DNA of 64,000 nt from Trissonchulus latispiculum (lineage: Eukaryota; Nematoda; Enoplea; Enoplida; Ironidae), in assembly GCA_030248195.1 (NCBI GenBank), contig JASAND010004308.1:1-64000 (forward strand). Direction: 5' to 3'. Below, piece by piece: positions 42,701-55,032 of the stretch. The notes beneath the pieces were generated by a model. That model ran no database searches. It was not told the origin of the DNA and saw only the letters and a program-made list of their open reading frames with translations. Within the stretch, counting starts at the first letter, position 1; every line of letters starts with the position of its first letter. The translations under genes were made by a program, and so were the position numbers.

Positions 42701-45297
42701 GAATCTGCAAGTTTTAAGTTCTGTTGAATGTTCAGATCGTCTGGGTTTTTTAGTTGTGTTTGTTCTTATTAGTTTTCCTTCTTCCAAGCCGCAGAAGAGC
42801 ATCTGCTTATTCCGAGAATGCAAATAGTTAATCAAATAAACACTTATAATCCACTTGAAATTTGTCTCCAGCTTGTTTGCCAGGTACTCCAGTTGTCAGT
42901 ATACGTATATATTATTTATCTTGAAAGTTAGATGGTAGATACTAGAAAAATTAGATAAAACTGGTTAAGTCGCAGGCTCTGCAAAGTCTTGGATACATGT
43001 TATGAGACTGAGACAAATGGCTAACCTACGCAAAGGTATTGGAAAGGAGCTCCCGGGGGCAAAGGGCACTTTATGAAGAGGAAAGTATCCAATGAATAAC
43101 ACCTTTCCTTTTCAACTAAGACAAACTTAAGTACCTACATTCTGCAGCCTGCAGCCTGCATTTTGAATCTTATCGTCAAATATGTAGGCTGTTGTACTCA
43201 GTCACAATGGACAATTTTAGTCTGTCTGAGTGCAGAGAAGTTCTTGACATTAGGAAAATAGGAAATATCTGCATCGTTAATGTTCAGCACAATGGCCTGG
43301 TCGAGCTGAGGAAATTTCTAATAATCCTACTTAGTTGCCACCAGACATGTACAGGAGGGGAAGTTTTGGGGGGGGGGGGGAAACCGGCTGCCGGAAGCCG
43401 CCGGAAAACCTATGCTGGTGGTTTTTATCGACGTGTTGCTTAACTAATGATTATGCTTTCTCCCTTTCTTTCCCTGTTGCATGACTAAACATCCCATAAT
43501 CCCAAATATTCTACAATTCTTTCAATCCTAATTTCAACCATCCTGATTAGAATCTTTGAATTTTGAATCTGCATCATTCGCTTGCAAGTCATTCAATTCA
43601 ATTCAGTCAACTTAGTCTATGTTTAAGTTAGCAAACTGTTTACCTAAACCAAACAAAGAAACGTAACTTGAATGAACTGTTTAATCCAATTTGACCCAGT
43701 CATAACAATGTTATCAGTTCTGGTTGGACGCTGGTGTTGGTTAATTACAAAGTGTTTATTTTTCACAAGGGAGCAAGTACTTAACAGCAAATCAATGGAA
43801 ATTTTCAATAACTTGAGCTAAAATTGTTGTTACAATTGTTTTGATGGGCCAGAAGGGTTTCAATTAATTTTAATTTCAGTTTTCACTCACAGTTCATCTG
43901 GTTTAACTAAATTTATCTTTTTCTTGTATTCTACCGGTTAACCCAGGTTTTAACTGATAACAAGGTGGCAAATTTTAATACCAAATTTACACAACGCGCC
44001 TTGACAGCAATTTGTCAACGCTGCAAACTTCGTTACCGCAGGAAACATTTACTATTCAACTAGTACAAAAGTATCTTCATAAATTGTTACCTAACACGCG
44101 GAACTGCAATCTTACAATTGCGTAGGTAACCTGTTTAGTGTTTATTTCAAAATTTTAGGTTTGCAAGTTTTGTAAATCCAGGTATCTGTTTGTCAAAGAT
44201 GATTTTTCACCCCAAATTAAAGTTTTGACTCTGCCAAGAAAAGAATTGCGAAACGTTATTATTAAACAATTAGTTATAGTTAGGACAAACATCTCTGCAT
44301 TGCTTCTAGTATTCAAAACCTCGAAGTTTAGGTTAAAGAAGGTTTTTGCCTAGTGCGCAAAATGTCGTGGGTTCGAGTCCCACCGGAGGTCCGAATTTTT
44401 CGGTCCTTCGGTGGTACATGACTTTCTGCTTCTTTCTCATTTACATAATTTTGAGGGAAGTTCGGACGTACACTAAAGCTCTTTAAAAACTTTATTTTCG
44501 CGAAGTTCATCGACGAATTTCGCGAAGATTTTTCACGAAAACTTGAATTTGCGCAAATTTCTTGGGAAGCTAGCTGAGTTGAACTTCAGCAAAATCACGT
44601 TTTCGTGAAAAATTTTCGTGAAGTTCGCCAAATTTGACGAAAATCGCTACCCTTCGCGAAGTTCGCGGAAAAGGTGGACTTCACGAAAAATAACATTTTA
44701 AAGAGCTGTACTGTACATATGGTTGCAACAACCAGCAACGCTTTTCAACCAATTCTGCTCAGTGCACAATCCGACTGGTACATTACATACAGCAGCTGAT
44801 AAATTTTAAGGATATGGGGGTTTTATTTGAAATACTAATGGAATACTTCTCAGACAAACACTTTAGCTTCAAACCTCAGCCACTTAATATTATTTGCATA
44901 GGCCGATGTTATGTGCTTTCCTTAACAAATTTCAATCTAACCTGTGCGAGCGCTTTACTTAGTACCTTTAGAAGATATTTAGCTATCGAAATTTTAGTAT
45001 CTTTTTAAAGTTTTTAAAACGAAACTATGAGGAACTAGACACCAGCATTTCTGTATCAACGTATATATTACTTGACTGATGATTTTAGTAGATTCCTGCG
45101 CATTCAATATTGTATTGCGTTTATCCAAAAAACTATGGTATATCAAAAAAATTGGACCGAATTCTTAAGTAAATGTATTTCTACGGAACCAACGGTAACC
45201 ACAGAATCTGATGCTGAATCTTGCTATGCATCCCAGCAGCCTCTCTACGTCACCAGTCCTCCAAGACGTCATCGACCCTCTGTTAGAATCGAAAGCG
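39712..45297 (+). CDS. Three-exon 5' coding segment of unknown identity, RFRV motif
   Basis: Exons 39712-39924 (phase 0 out), 42454-42625 (GAA start after TTTTGTTTTAG, phase 1 out) and 45205-45297 (phase 1 in and out) form an open frame of 159 codons plus one base. Exon 1 starts at ATG 39712 with an in-frame stop upstream and is Ser/Thr/Asn-rich, followed by NRFRVVPVSDNN and RKRYSLTFAHPALR. Exon 2 is polar (EYGGVNGGREEVERFPDD, then YVPGCGNMGPRR). Exon 3 has QQPLYVTSPPRRHRPSV. It appears to be a soluble, disordered N-terminal region. RFRV fits the RFxV docking motif for OSR1/SPAK kinases. No 3' end is visible here; the last donor (AGC G|GTAGGT) has the phase needed by Kir exon 2 at 56279, so these may be alternative 5' exons of that gene, or part of a separate gene. 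The exon 3 acceptor is weak. Confidence 0.5.
40857..41432. mobile_element. Foldback element, family copy 2
   Basis: Same family as 17928-18660: CAAGAGTTCATAATT at the left, GTGGACTCTT at the right, inner arms AAGAAGAAGAGTAAGCCACT and AGTGGCTTACTCCTCTTCT, and CCGTTTGGTGG / GGGGGTT runs in the middle. It lies in the intron between the first two exons of the unknown gene. The target duplication is not clear. Confidence 0.7.
44318..44391 (+). pseudogene. Degenerate tRNA-like sequence (Thr-AGT-like)
   Basis: GTGGGTTCGAGTCCCAC forms a perfect T arm and TTTGC-CTAGTGC-GCAAA a clean anticodon arm with AGT in the loop. The acceptor stem pairs in five of seven positions (ACCTCGA with CGGAGGT), and the D arm is poor. 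It is likely a tRNA pseudogene or the head of a decayed SINE rather than a working tRNA. Confidence 0.4.
44469..44711. mobile_element. Foldback repeat rich in TTCGCGAA
   Basis: TACACTAAAGCTCTTTAAAAA at the left pairs with TTTTAAAGAGCTGTACTGTA at the right; the interior is made of CGCGAAGTTC and TTTTTCACGAAAA in both orientations. Non-coding. Confidence 0.5.
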
Positions 45298-46557
45298 GTA
45301 GGTAAACTCAACGTTTTTCCAATGCATTTACAGAACAATTTGGATAACATTCAAGCTTTGTGGAAGGATCAGTGTATCATAAAAGTGGAACCGATATGAT
45401 TTAAAGCTCCAACTCAGTGTAGTCGAAAAATTCGGCCTGGTTGGTTAGTGGTAGAAACTGCAGAAAGTATCATTTACCACTGTTTGTATGAAAACGGTTT
45501 CAAGATTATTTGATTAATTTTTGGTTCACAGAAAACTTTCTATTGGATTATATAATCTGTGTGCTGACTGTAAATTGTAACTGAGAATAGATATCATGTT
45601 AATCTTCGTTCATTTGAGACGCTTCTCCACTTTAGTGGGCTTGTTCAGCCTGTTAAGCTTTAGATAACCAGACCAAAGCCGTCCTAGAAAAAGGCATGCT
45701 GACTCCAGAAATTAAGTTTAGTCGACTTCTAGAAAGCCTTTTTATCTGGTCTACTTGAAAAGCTGACACTTTTTTCATTGTGGCCAGCTTATTTTTCTGC
45801 CTCCCCTTTTCAACTTTTCACAATATTTTTGTCTGCTTTCCAATTCTGACGGTTTTGACAGAATAGTCTAACATTGTCACAGTAGGATCTGTCTGTGGTG
45901 GTATAAAGTTGTTATTTAGGTGAAAGCAAACCTGAATTTTCCTTAGGCTGACTAGTGACTAGTCTATTTTTAGCTACTTCTGTGCAGACAGTTTGAGAAT
46001 GAACCAGATGACCACCCACCACGTAGTTCATATTTAGTGACAACGTTCAAGTAATGTTTAATGTCTCAAATAAATGATACAATATAATTATAATGACGAC
46101 AATACGAAGTACATGCGTATGTAAGATGCTTGTACGATGACATGTTTTTGCTGTTGAACTTAGTGTATCCGATTCTGAGGGGAATAGCCCATCCATGAAA
46201 ACTTTTAAAATTTTAAAGGGTGTAGTGTACCTCAAATTCGGCAACAATTGCTAATTTTTTCATTTCTGGTCAAAATTTTGTAAAAAAGTTGCAATTTTTG
46301 GTAAAATCACCTGAGCGGACCGCCCTTATTCCCTTCTGGACGAGAGCGTCTATTCTCTTTTCAATCTCGCTGAGAAAGTCTATTTGCACCCCCCATTCTT
46401 CCAGGTTTTCCTATGATTGGATCGCATAAGACTGTGCCACTTCATACACAACTTCTTCAAGCTTACTGGCCGGTCAGCGGAAGTTCTTTGTCTAAGTGTA
46501 GTGTTAAATATCAGCAACCCAGAAAGGTTGAAATCAGCGTAATAATCTACTCACAAC

Positions 46558-46641
46558 GTCCGGTGATGTGGCGTAGTGGTAGAGCGTTCTACTTCTTAAA
46601 CCAAAGCTCGGCGGTTCGATCCCCGCCCTGGACACTTTTCT
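46558..46641 (+). other. tRNA-like Pol III unit in the left LTR
   Basis: A box TGGCGTAGTGGTAGAGCG (about 46569) and B box GGCGGTTCGATCCCCGCC (about 46610) resemble tRNA-Ala-type sequence at the 5' side (GGTGATGTGGCGTAGTGG). The T arm is perfect. GTCC...GGAC can close a stem but with extra bases, so it is not a canonical tRNA. A TTTT tract follows. Confidence 0.55.
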
Positions 46642-47047
46642 TCACATCTTTCAGATCCTGATTGCAACCTTTCACATTTGGCGACCGTGCCGTGTCCTTA
46701 CCGCTCTGAGGAGATGAAGTCGTTTGTGATGACTGGGAATTGTGGAATTGCAGGTCCTTGAGATAATTGGTTTGGTATATGGTGGTCCTCGTGGTGCTAA
46801 GGGTTAATATGGTGGTTATTGGTTCTTGTGATTTGATATACAGGCTCCCGGCTTTGAAGAAGAAAGTAATGTGGCCTCGGGTTAGGAGGCAGCCGGGGAG
46901 CCGCCCTTAGACCACATGGTGCTTGAATTTGAGGATCCGACCTGCAATTCCTGGAAATTCGAGGCCGAATTCCAATTAGCAAGGGGAGTATGTTAAATAT
47001 CAGCAACCCAGAAAGGTTGAAATCAGCGTAATAATCTACTCTCAACG

Positions 47048-47130
47048 TCCGGGGATGTGGCGTAGTGGTAGAGCGTTCTACTTCTTAAACCAAAGCTCGG
47101 CGGTTCGATCCCCGCCCTGGACACTTTTCT
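47048..47130 (+). other. tRNA-like Pol III unit in the right LTR
   Basis: Nearly identical to the left-LTR unit. Here the 5' side reads GTCCGGGGATGTGGCGTAG, slightly closer to tRNA-Ala. Same B box and TTTT tract. Confidence 0.55.
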
Positions 47131-47169
47131 TCACATCTTTCAGATCCTGATTTCAACCTTTCACAGTAG

Positions 47170-48393
47170 GCACAATAGTAGTAAGGAAAGACCTCAGTTT
47201 AACCTTTTGTAGATCTCTTTGCGTGGCTATGGTATAAGTAACCCCAGTTATCGTTCTATCAATTTTCTCAAGATCACTTTCACCATATGCTTGGCATGTG
47301 TAAACATAAAAATCTTCGTTCCACTACCAATTATGGAACTACTAAATATGCATGGGACATATAGTATTGCTGTATAAACATCGGATATCGCTTGCTAAGG
47401 TAAACTCTTTAGCCTGAAGATTTGTCGGAGAGGCACCTAGGCAGGTGAAGTTAGCAGAGGCTGGTTAGCTGGGTGGGTTGATGCATTAAATAAGTCGTCT
47501 TATATATTTCAGGAAAACGGGGAATGGAGAAAATATAAATTGATTTCAAGACTCAAAAACTTCTTTAGTTCATTATGAAGGGGCATTTTTCTAGTCTTCG
47601 TGTGAAAATGCTTCCACATACAGAGGCTGAATTTATCTTGGAGGGCTGAGACCCATGAAAAGAAGTCCCCTTCTACTACTTAAGCTGCATCTTTAGACGC
47701 CTAAAAGCATAATAAGCTTAAACTTTATTTTACCCGCCTTTTTATCTTTCCACCGAATCCTGCCCCTGCTTTTATCGAGTAGTAACTTTGTTAATAAGGA
47801 TCGCTAGTAGTTTTTAATGATTTTATTAGTAAACTTTTTTAAATTTTAACTTGACCAGAACTAATTCTACTAAGACTCCAAGACATACTGTAGTCAATTC
47901 AGATGTATGTGAATGTGATAAATTATCATATTAACGTTTTGAAAAAATGTGCAAAGGGAGGTCTGTTAACCCTACTCGATAATTATCGATGCTTGATAAC
48001 GAAATAATTGAAGTGATTGATAAATGGCTTTGAGTGGTTGCCTGCCACAATTAAGCAGTTGGGTATGAAATCACCCGACCTTGTGATTTAGTCTTGATCT
48101 AACCTATGAGGTTCATCGGTTCATGTGGTGAGCAATATAAAAATAAGTTGTGTACAAACAGTATAGTTCACAATTGTTCTGACTTACTTTAGCCTAAATA
48201 TATATATTTATATATAGTTGTGATTGTGCAAAGGCAGAAGCTGAATTCAACTTAGCGTTATGCTTGTACCTGTACTTTAGACCAAGAGTAAATGATAGGA
48301 AGGGTACGACCGTACTTTTCCTAGTGTAATTGGCCTGCAAGATGCTCGGAACATTAAGGACTAGAACGAATCTGATTGGTATGTATTGTGTAC
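47170..48393. other. Intergenic, no gene seen
   Basis: No exon recognised. A fragment GGCCTGCAAGATGCTCGG at about 48331-48348 is a piece of the foldback family seen complete at 62295-62887. Confidence 0.45.
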
Positions 48394-49480
48394 TAGAGGC
48401 CTGCACAGGCCTAATTTTTGCGGCCCGGCCCGGCCCGGCCCGTGAAAAAACTTTCTCGGCCCGCCCGTCCCGGCCCGTCAACTGCTTCGGCAAGGCCCGG
48501 CCCGGCCCGTCAGATGCTTCGACCCGGCCCGGCCCGTCAAAATTTTCGGCCCGCACGGGCCACGAAATTTTTTCATTTGTCCCAAAATGCAAAATTACGT
48601 AAATAATTTTCAGCTTGGTTATTAAAAACAGAATCTCTGGTTTTCAGTGCTTTTTCTAGGAAAAGTGTGCTTTCTAAAAACTGACTATTCGAGTTTTAAT
48701 GGTTTTTAAGCGCAAGTTTTAAAGACAAAATCATTTTTGTCGTTCTACAAATGAAAGCAAAAAGTACCGCAAAAAGATACTGCCTCATGTTGACACTTTG
48801 TATATAAGACTGGAACGCTAGAAAACAAAAAACTGAAAATTCCCTAAAAGGTTACAGTGGCAACATTTAAATATTGTACTTTTAAACCAGATGAAATTTT
48901 GTGAAGTGCGCATTTTTATAAGAATTAGTTGAGTAGAGGACTTTAAAAAGAAGCAATTGTGCAGAAGGAGTAAACTTTCATTTCTTAAGAAGTAGAAAAT
49001 CTTTGCTCCATAAACTCTAAACTTTGATTTTTTAAAACTGCGTTTTTCTAAGTAAAGGCATCGTTTTCCTAAAAAAGAAACGAATACATCAAAACCAAAA
49101 TAAAATACTTACACTGTTACTAATGCCATATATTGCCCTATTCCAAAAGTTTCATATGTAAACGCTAAAATTACTTAGGCGAATTGAGGATTTAATGCTG
49201 TGACGATAAATACATGAAATATTCATGAAAATAAAATGCTAACGTTACTGCGGGAAATCAGTGTTAGTTCGAACGAAACATATTACGGAAACACAAACAT
49301 TTTAAGCTAAAATATGAATTACTATTTTATAGTTAAATCTTTCAAAAGCTAATGGCGGGCCGGACTGTCGGCCCGCGGCCCGGCCCGGCCCGTGAGTTTC
49401 GGCCCGCGGCCCGGCCCGGCCCGTGAACTTTGGTCGTCAGCCCGCCCGGCCCGGCCCGCGGGCCGTAATGCAGGCCTCTA
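48394..49480. mobile_element. hAT-like GGCCCG element, third copy
   Basis: The ends TAGAGGCCTGCA / TGCAGGCCTCTA carry an exact 8 bp duplication TTGTGTAC (48386-48393, 49481-49488). The GGCCCGGCCCG arrays and AT-rich core match 28044-29183 throughout, including CCTAAAAGGTTACAGTGGCA. The arrays have drifted more than in the inner copy. Confidence 0.9.
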
Positions 49481-49488
49481 TTGTGTAC

Positions 49489-50412
49489 ACGTTTGTGGGA
49501 GTGGGGGATCATCCGTTACCGTGCAGAGCATGTGCATGCAGCTGATACCAGAGAGCCTGGTAGCTGTCACACCTTTATATATTATGTAGTCTAGGACTCT
49601 AGGGTCCTGTCCTGGGTTCAGTCGCTTTACCCGGGTTATCTCTGCTATCTTTAACATCTCTACTATTTTTCATATCACCCGAGTGTGGGAATTGATAATG
49701 TTGAAAGAATCCCAATCACGCTGTAGAATATGGATTTATTCACCACTCATTGCTGATGTGGAGTAGAGTTGTAAGCTAAAGTTAAAGCGTTCTGACCTTC
49801 ATGTAAAACTGTGCTGAGTAGCGATTTGACTATTCGTTGACCTTCAATTTCTAAGCAACGCTTATAAGTTGCTATCCTTCTATTCTTTCTTTCTGAAAAT
49901 TATCAGCTGTAGCACCAATGACCTAGATATAGTTATGAAAAAGATGTCTCTCGCCGTTAGATATGGAATAATTATGCACTCTTGGTTACACTGTGGATAT
50001 TAGGAGTGTGTGTACTGTGTATGGTATAAAATTCGTGGCATTTGTTTTAATCATTGTCGTTCAGTTGTTATTATGATTGAGTTCATAAGTATAATAGCTT
50101 GTAAAAAACCGAAACTTGAAACTTGTTTTGCTAAGCTGCTCATTTGCCATTGTTCGAAGAGTGCAATTTTCATTGAAATTTCACTGATTATACAAGTTGT
50201 TTTGTATCGTGTTGGTAGATCGAATAGTGTTGATCAGACATCAGTCATGTCTGGATTAGTTGTACTATTCATGTTATTTACCTTCCTATTGTAAGCATCC
50301 GTTACCTCTGCTTGCTTTCTCTGGATGTTTGTCTGAGGTGAGTAGTAGTTGCTCTACTATCTTAGGATGTAAGTCGGAAAAGCTAGTGCCGTTGTCATTG
50401 GTTAGCTTAGAG
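49489..50412. other. Intergenic, repeat fragment only
   Basis: About 49489-49600 matches, inverted, the repeat arms at 63400-63770 (GAGAGCCTGGTAGCTGTCAC). No exon was recognised in the rest; an open frame at 50010-50294 is hydrophobic but lacks any family motif. Confidence 0.4.
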
Positions 50413-51173
50413 TAGTGTTGTGCATTGGCCGGTGCGGCCAATGGCTGGCCAATGGCCGGCCATTGGCCGGCCAAGCCATTGGCCGTTGGCCGAGAAAATC
50501 TGACCGTTGGCCGTTGGCTGGCCAATGGCCGAGTGCTGGCCAAGATCAAATTTACTCATCTTGTGCGTTAACTATGTTGAAAAATTTAATTTTGCTGCAT
50601 AATATCGTAAACATGTTGCTGTATAAACATTACATTAGATACAGTACTACAGATTTTCTAGATGTTGACAATTTTTATCGTTATTAGAGTTATTTTACAA
50701 TTAAATTTGCTAATTGCGTGCAAATTTTAAGTGTGCTAACAACGCAGTTCTTAAATTTGTCTGGCGGTGAACGTCTCATCACTTTATTGCGGTCCTCCAG
50801 CAAAATTAAGACAGAGTTATCGCGGGTTGGAGCTAAATGTTTGGAAAAACTATTTTACAAATATTGTAAATTGTAAATTGTAAATTGTACTATTGAAATA
50901 AAGTTTAATTAAGTTGACGCCTAATTAAGCACGGTAGACGAATAAAAATAGTAAACTCCAGCTCGCCAACGTTGACAAATAGCTAAAGAACGGCCAATAG
51001 CTTACGGCCAAGAAACAGCCAACGGCCAACGAGCGGCCAACGGCCAACCAGTTAGCCGTTGGCCATTGGCCGTTGGCCGGTCAACGGCCAACGGCCAATT
51101 GGCCGGCCAACTTCAAACTCCGGCCAAGCCAAGCCAAGTCAACCATGGAAATTTTCGGCCAATCCCAACACTA
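50413..51173. mobile_element. hAT-like element with GGCCAATGG arrays
   Basis: The ends TAGTGTTGTGCATTGGCC and GGCCAATCCCAACACTA are near-perfect inverted repeats. Flanks GCTTAGAG (50405-50412) and GCTTATAG (51174-51181) are an 8 bp duplication with one change. Both ends are arrays of GGCCAATGGCC/GGCCGTTGGCC; the core is AT-rich and non-coding. Confidence 0.85.
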
Positions 51174-51181
51174 GCTTATAG

Positions 51182-52977
51182 CCAAACATGACTTTCGCTT
51201 CTTCATTTATTGTCTTATCATTGAAGTAAACTGCGATGATGATCACGACAGTAAGTAGACTGACCGGCAAACTGGAGACAGCAGTACTGTGTGCCTGGAC
51301 GAAAAGAATTACAGTCTAAAACTAGAATCGGTTTAGTGCAGCTTCGTTTTAGAATGGAGAAAATGGAATTGCTTGCATCAGGAAAGAAAGCCCGATTCCT
51401 GATCTATCTGTATCTGTAATAATGTGTCGCTTCAGCCGGTTTTGGACATTACTTAGAGATCTCTTTCGTCACGTACTTCCATCGAATTCAATAGGTATTA
51501 ATGCGACTTGCTTTTAGAAGAGCAAAAGTTTGAAAGGTGTTTTCAGTGCACAGTAGTATACGATGCGCAGCCTACAGTTAGAAAAACAATCAACAAGAAA
51601 TAAATTTAAACAAAATGTACAAAATAAAAACGAAATAAAAAATATTAACTAGAAATAATTTTGTAGTGCTGTTGTTTTATATTTGGTATATATTCATTAT
51701 GATATATCAACAGTAAGGAGTGATTTGGTAAATAATTGACAAATGTTATTACTTATTGTCTTTATTTATTTGTCTTTACTTATTGGCAATTGTAATCACG
51801 AATCATGCATTAATATAAGGTCAGGTCTGAGGGAGGCTTGTCCTAAGAAGATTTGCAGGGGCGTGTCCGTGTACCTCCAGCAAAATACTAGCAAAAAGTA
51901 ACGAAAATAACTAATTAACAAAAGTGACGCTAATTTGATTTTGTGGAAAATTTGACTTTTCGAAATTTGCAACATCTTCAATTTTTAGAAAAAATTCTAA
52001 ATGTTTTGTTAATTTACCTGAAAGATTCAGAATTTGAGCTACAAATTCCGACGAAACCGAAATTTTTTGAAAATTTTAGTGCAAACGTCAATATTTTATT
52101 CGATTGTTACCCATTGTCCACTTTTCGTATCCCCTTGTCGCGACGGCGGTAAGGCATAACTTTGTTCGGGGGGGGGGGGAAGGGGCTTGGACACCAGATC
52201 AATAGTAGTGTTATGAGTTCGGTATCTCTTCCGGAACCATATTAGGACGAACTGGCGGAGCGTTCATATTGAGTGTATCATAGTTGTGCTTATGTTTAAT
52301 GATTACTTGTGCATAGTTACTCAAGACGTGTATTGAAAAGTCTTGACAGATTTGATAGCTAATCCTCTTTATAGCGAATAAATACCATGACTCTACTCAT
52401 AGTAATTTATAGTAAGGTAACTTTAAACGTAAATTATTCCAAGTTGAACGTCTGCTGCTGCTCAAAACTCAATATGGCCCATGTCAAGTTATACCCCCAG
52501 AACCCTCATCACAAAGAAGTAGGTTCTCCAATTTTTTCATGCGTTTGTATATCCAGGACTTTGATTTGTAATGTGACTACGTTGCGGATCCTTTTCTTCA
52601 ACAGGCACTTCAGCAGACATGTTATGCTTATTGAAATGTATATATGTATCTGAGCCATTAAGTTTGTTGCATATAATCGGGGTGTACTTGGGGGGGGGTC
52701 CTCCTGGCTTTTCTCATAAATTTAGACTGAAATTTGTGTGTATGCTACATCCGATATCCACAATATGGGTATCAATCGAAAGCTGACGATACATAGAACA
52801 AGTTCGTCCTAGATCTAATTCCAGACAACGCACACAATTTTTGGTATACCTGGACTCCAGAACCCTCAGACCCTCCAGCAAACACTTAAAACTAGACAGT
52901 AGAGGATCAAATCTTTTGAAAACAATTTTAGAACCCCCAAGAACCCCTATCAACAAATGAAACTAAACATACGGCCG
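51182..52977. other. Intergenic, no gene seen
   Basis: No recognisable exon. The segment 52740-52800 holds a version of the TATCATTCGAAAGCTC module (GGGTATCAATCGAAAGCTGA). G runs at about 52170 and 52690 mark probable repeat ends. Confidence 0.4.
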
Positions 52978-53807
52978 TTTGCACCAAATGTGATTAACTG
53001 TTTGCTTAGCATTTGCTAATTCGCAGAGCAAATGATCAGCTAAACAAGTGCTAATCTTGAGCATTTGCTTAGCAACAACTCCTTTGCACCACTTCTGATT
53101 AGCAATTGATTAACAGATCATCAGTTTTGCAATAACTTGGCAAATGGTTAGCATTGCCAAGAAATGGCCAATGAAAATGTTGGATTTTTGTATTTGAACC
53201 AATCAGCTCGGGGAATTTTATACCATTATCATGTGATTGCAAGAACTGTCGCATCTGTTAATCATTTGCTTAACTTTTTCTCAGGAAATGCACCAGCAGT
53301 CTTCAAATTTGATGCAAGAAATCAATTTTTGAAAATCTGTTGAATTATGCATGTCTCTATCTGACATGAGTACTGGTGTTGTGTTAACTGTAGTATATGA
53401 AACTAAACTAAACTAAAGTAATTTCCAAATTCCAAATATCTAAGAATCTTAAAATGCTTTCATCTCATTAAACTTTGCAATTTGTTTAGCCGCTAAACTT
53501 TAGCGAACTTTTTAATTTGGTTTCTTGCTAGCAGCAATATGGGAAATCTCTAGGTAATTAGCAAACATTTTCGCCATTACGATTTGACTGCAGATAGTAA
53601 TAATTTCGAAAAATTAGCAGGAATTTTGGAGTTAATCCTCCTCCTAAGTAAGATTCAATATTTACTTCTTGAGCACTTGATTAGCATCTGCTTAGCAGTT
53701 GGTTAACTTAATCAGATTTGGTGCAAAGGAGTTTGGGATTAAGCACTTGCTAAGCAATTGCTTAGCACGAAATTCGCTAATCATTTGCTAATCACATTTG
53801 GTGCAAA
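52978..53807. mobile_element. Foldback element with GCTTAGCA motifs
   Basis: The ends TTTGCACCAAATGTGATTA and TAATCACATTTGGTGCAAA are perfect inverted repeats. Inside, TTAGCAATTGATTAAC-like and GCTAAGCAATTGCTTAGC-like units recur in both orientations. No target duplication could be fixed. About 0.83 kb, non-coding. Confidence 0.75.
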
Positions 53808-55032
53808 ATAGTGATAGTTATAGATCAAATCTCTACAAAAAATTAAGAACCCCCAGAACCCCAAGAACCCTCTGAAAATAAAAGCTCCAGGAAAAACAAG
53901 TGGTAGATCAGAACGCATCAAAAAGTTTCTTTTATGTATCTTGACATGGGTAGTTGCCGAATATTATAGATTTAAGACTACATTAAATTGAGCTGTGATT
54001 GAGTATTTTGTACAAACAAACGTCGTCATCCAGTCCAAAAATATTTTCATAACTATATTTCCAAATCAAATTATTCGGAATGTGAGGTTAACAAGGCTTT
54101 CAAGAACTTTCACCTAATAATTAGAACATGGACAGAGAAAAGAAAAAGCTTACCTTAGAGAATTATAAATGTCAACATTCTGAAAGATTAACTTTGGCTT
54201 AGAAGTGAAGGTTGTTTTCCAACATTCCCTGCTTTTAAGCTTTTACTTAACCTCCCGTTTTCTTTTGCCTCTGAACAAATTTCACGAGAAAAATAGCTTC
54301 ATCGTTAAAGAGCGCATGAAAATAGTTGCAGCACCAACGCCCTTTTATGGAAAAGTTCTGGGTTTGCAAGTTTAGAGGTGGCGATTTATGTATTGACTTT
54401 AGCCAATGGTAGAATCATTAACAGCCAATGACGGAGGAACTGACATTGTATATTCGCGGAAGCATTTCAGTCATTTTGCGTCTTTCCATGCCACACTGTT
54501 CAACTATTTTAACTTCTACTCATTTTTTATTAGAATCTTAACTTAAAATTTGAATTTAAATTAAATTTAATTTAATATATTCAAATTATTTGGCGCATCA
54601 TACTCAGATATCTTGACCTACAGCCTTCAATTAAGCAGATAGCAGATAGAATTTTGATCGATTTTAGAATTTTAACGAATTTAATTATTTATTCCATTAC
54701 TTAGATTTTATACTTATATCTTAATGGTCAGTTGGATTAAAGTTTTGACTGAAAAAATTTGATTAGTTAAGGTTCATATTGGTTTCGTTTGCAGTGTTGG
54801 TAATGGTAACCCTTAAAACAAACTGTTTGATTTCTTATGGTCCGCTAATAATAGACAAAGTAATAGACATCATCTATATTATCCCGTTGCGTTGATTGGG
54901 ATTAATAGTCATTTGGATTAAAGCTTGGTTCATAGCGCTTTCAGTTGTAGTGTTAGTAACCTTTAACACAAACCGTATTTGATTTTCTAAATAGTCCACT
55001 AATAATAAGTAAAATATTAGTTATTAGTAAAA
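53808..55032. other. Intergenic, no gene seen
   Basis: AT-rich sequence without recognisable exons. CCCCCAGAACCCCAAGAACCC at about 53851 resembles GAACCCCCAAGAACCCCT at about 52931, so the element at 52978-53807 may have inserted into an older repeat. Confidence 0.4.

Larger units (their letters stand above)
46502..47165 (+). mobile_element. Miniature LTR element (TRIM-like) with tRNA-like LTRs
   Basis: Two 175 bp direct repeats, 46502-46676 and 46991-47165, differ at three positions seen by eye. Both begin TGTTAAATATCAGC and end CAACCTTTCACA (TG...CA). GTAG flanks both outer ends (46498-46501, 47166-47169), a 4 bp duplication. Directly after the left LTR is TTTGGCGACCGTGCC, placed like a primer-binding site; GCAAGGGGAGTA precedes the right LTR like a polypurine tract. 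The 314 bp interior has no gag-pol. Each LTR contains TGGCGTAGTGG (A box) and GGTTCGATCCC (B box) and then TTTT, a complete Pol III promoter and terminator layout. Confidence 0.8.

Noticed and set aside
46558..46641. Functional tRNA gene
   Set aside because: A and B boxes are good, but the acceptor stem needs extra bases and the same unit sits in both LTR-like repeats, so it is element-borne.
50010..50294. Hydrophobic 94-residue open frame as a membrane protein
   Set aside because: AT-rich sequence with no family motif, no conserved start context and no splice neighbours.
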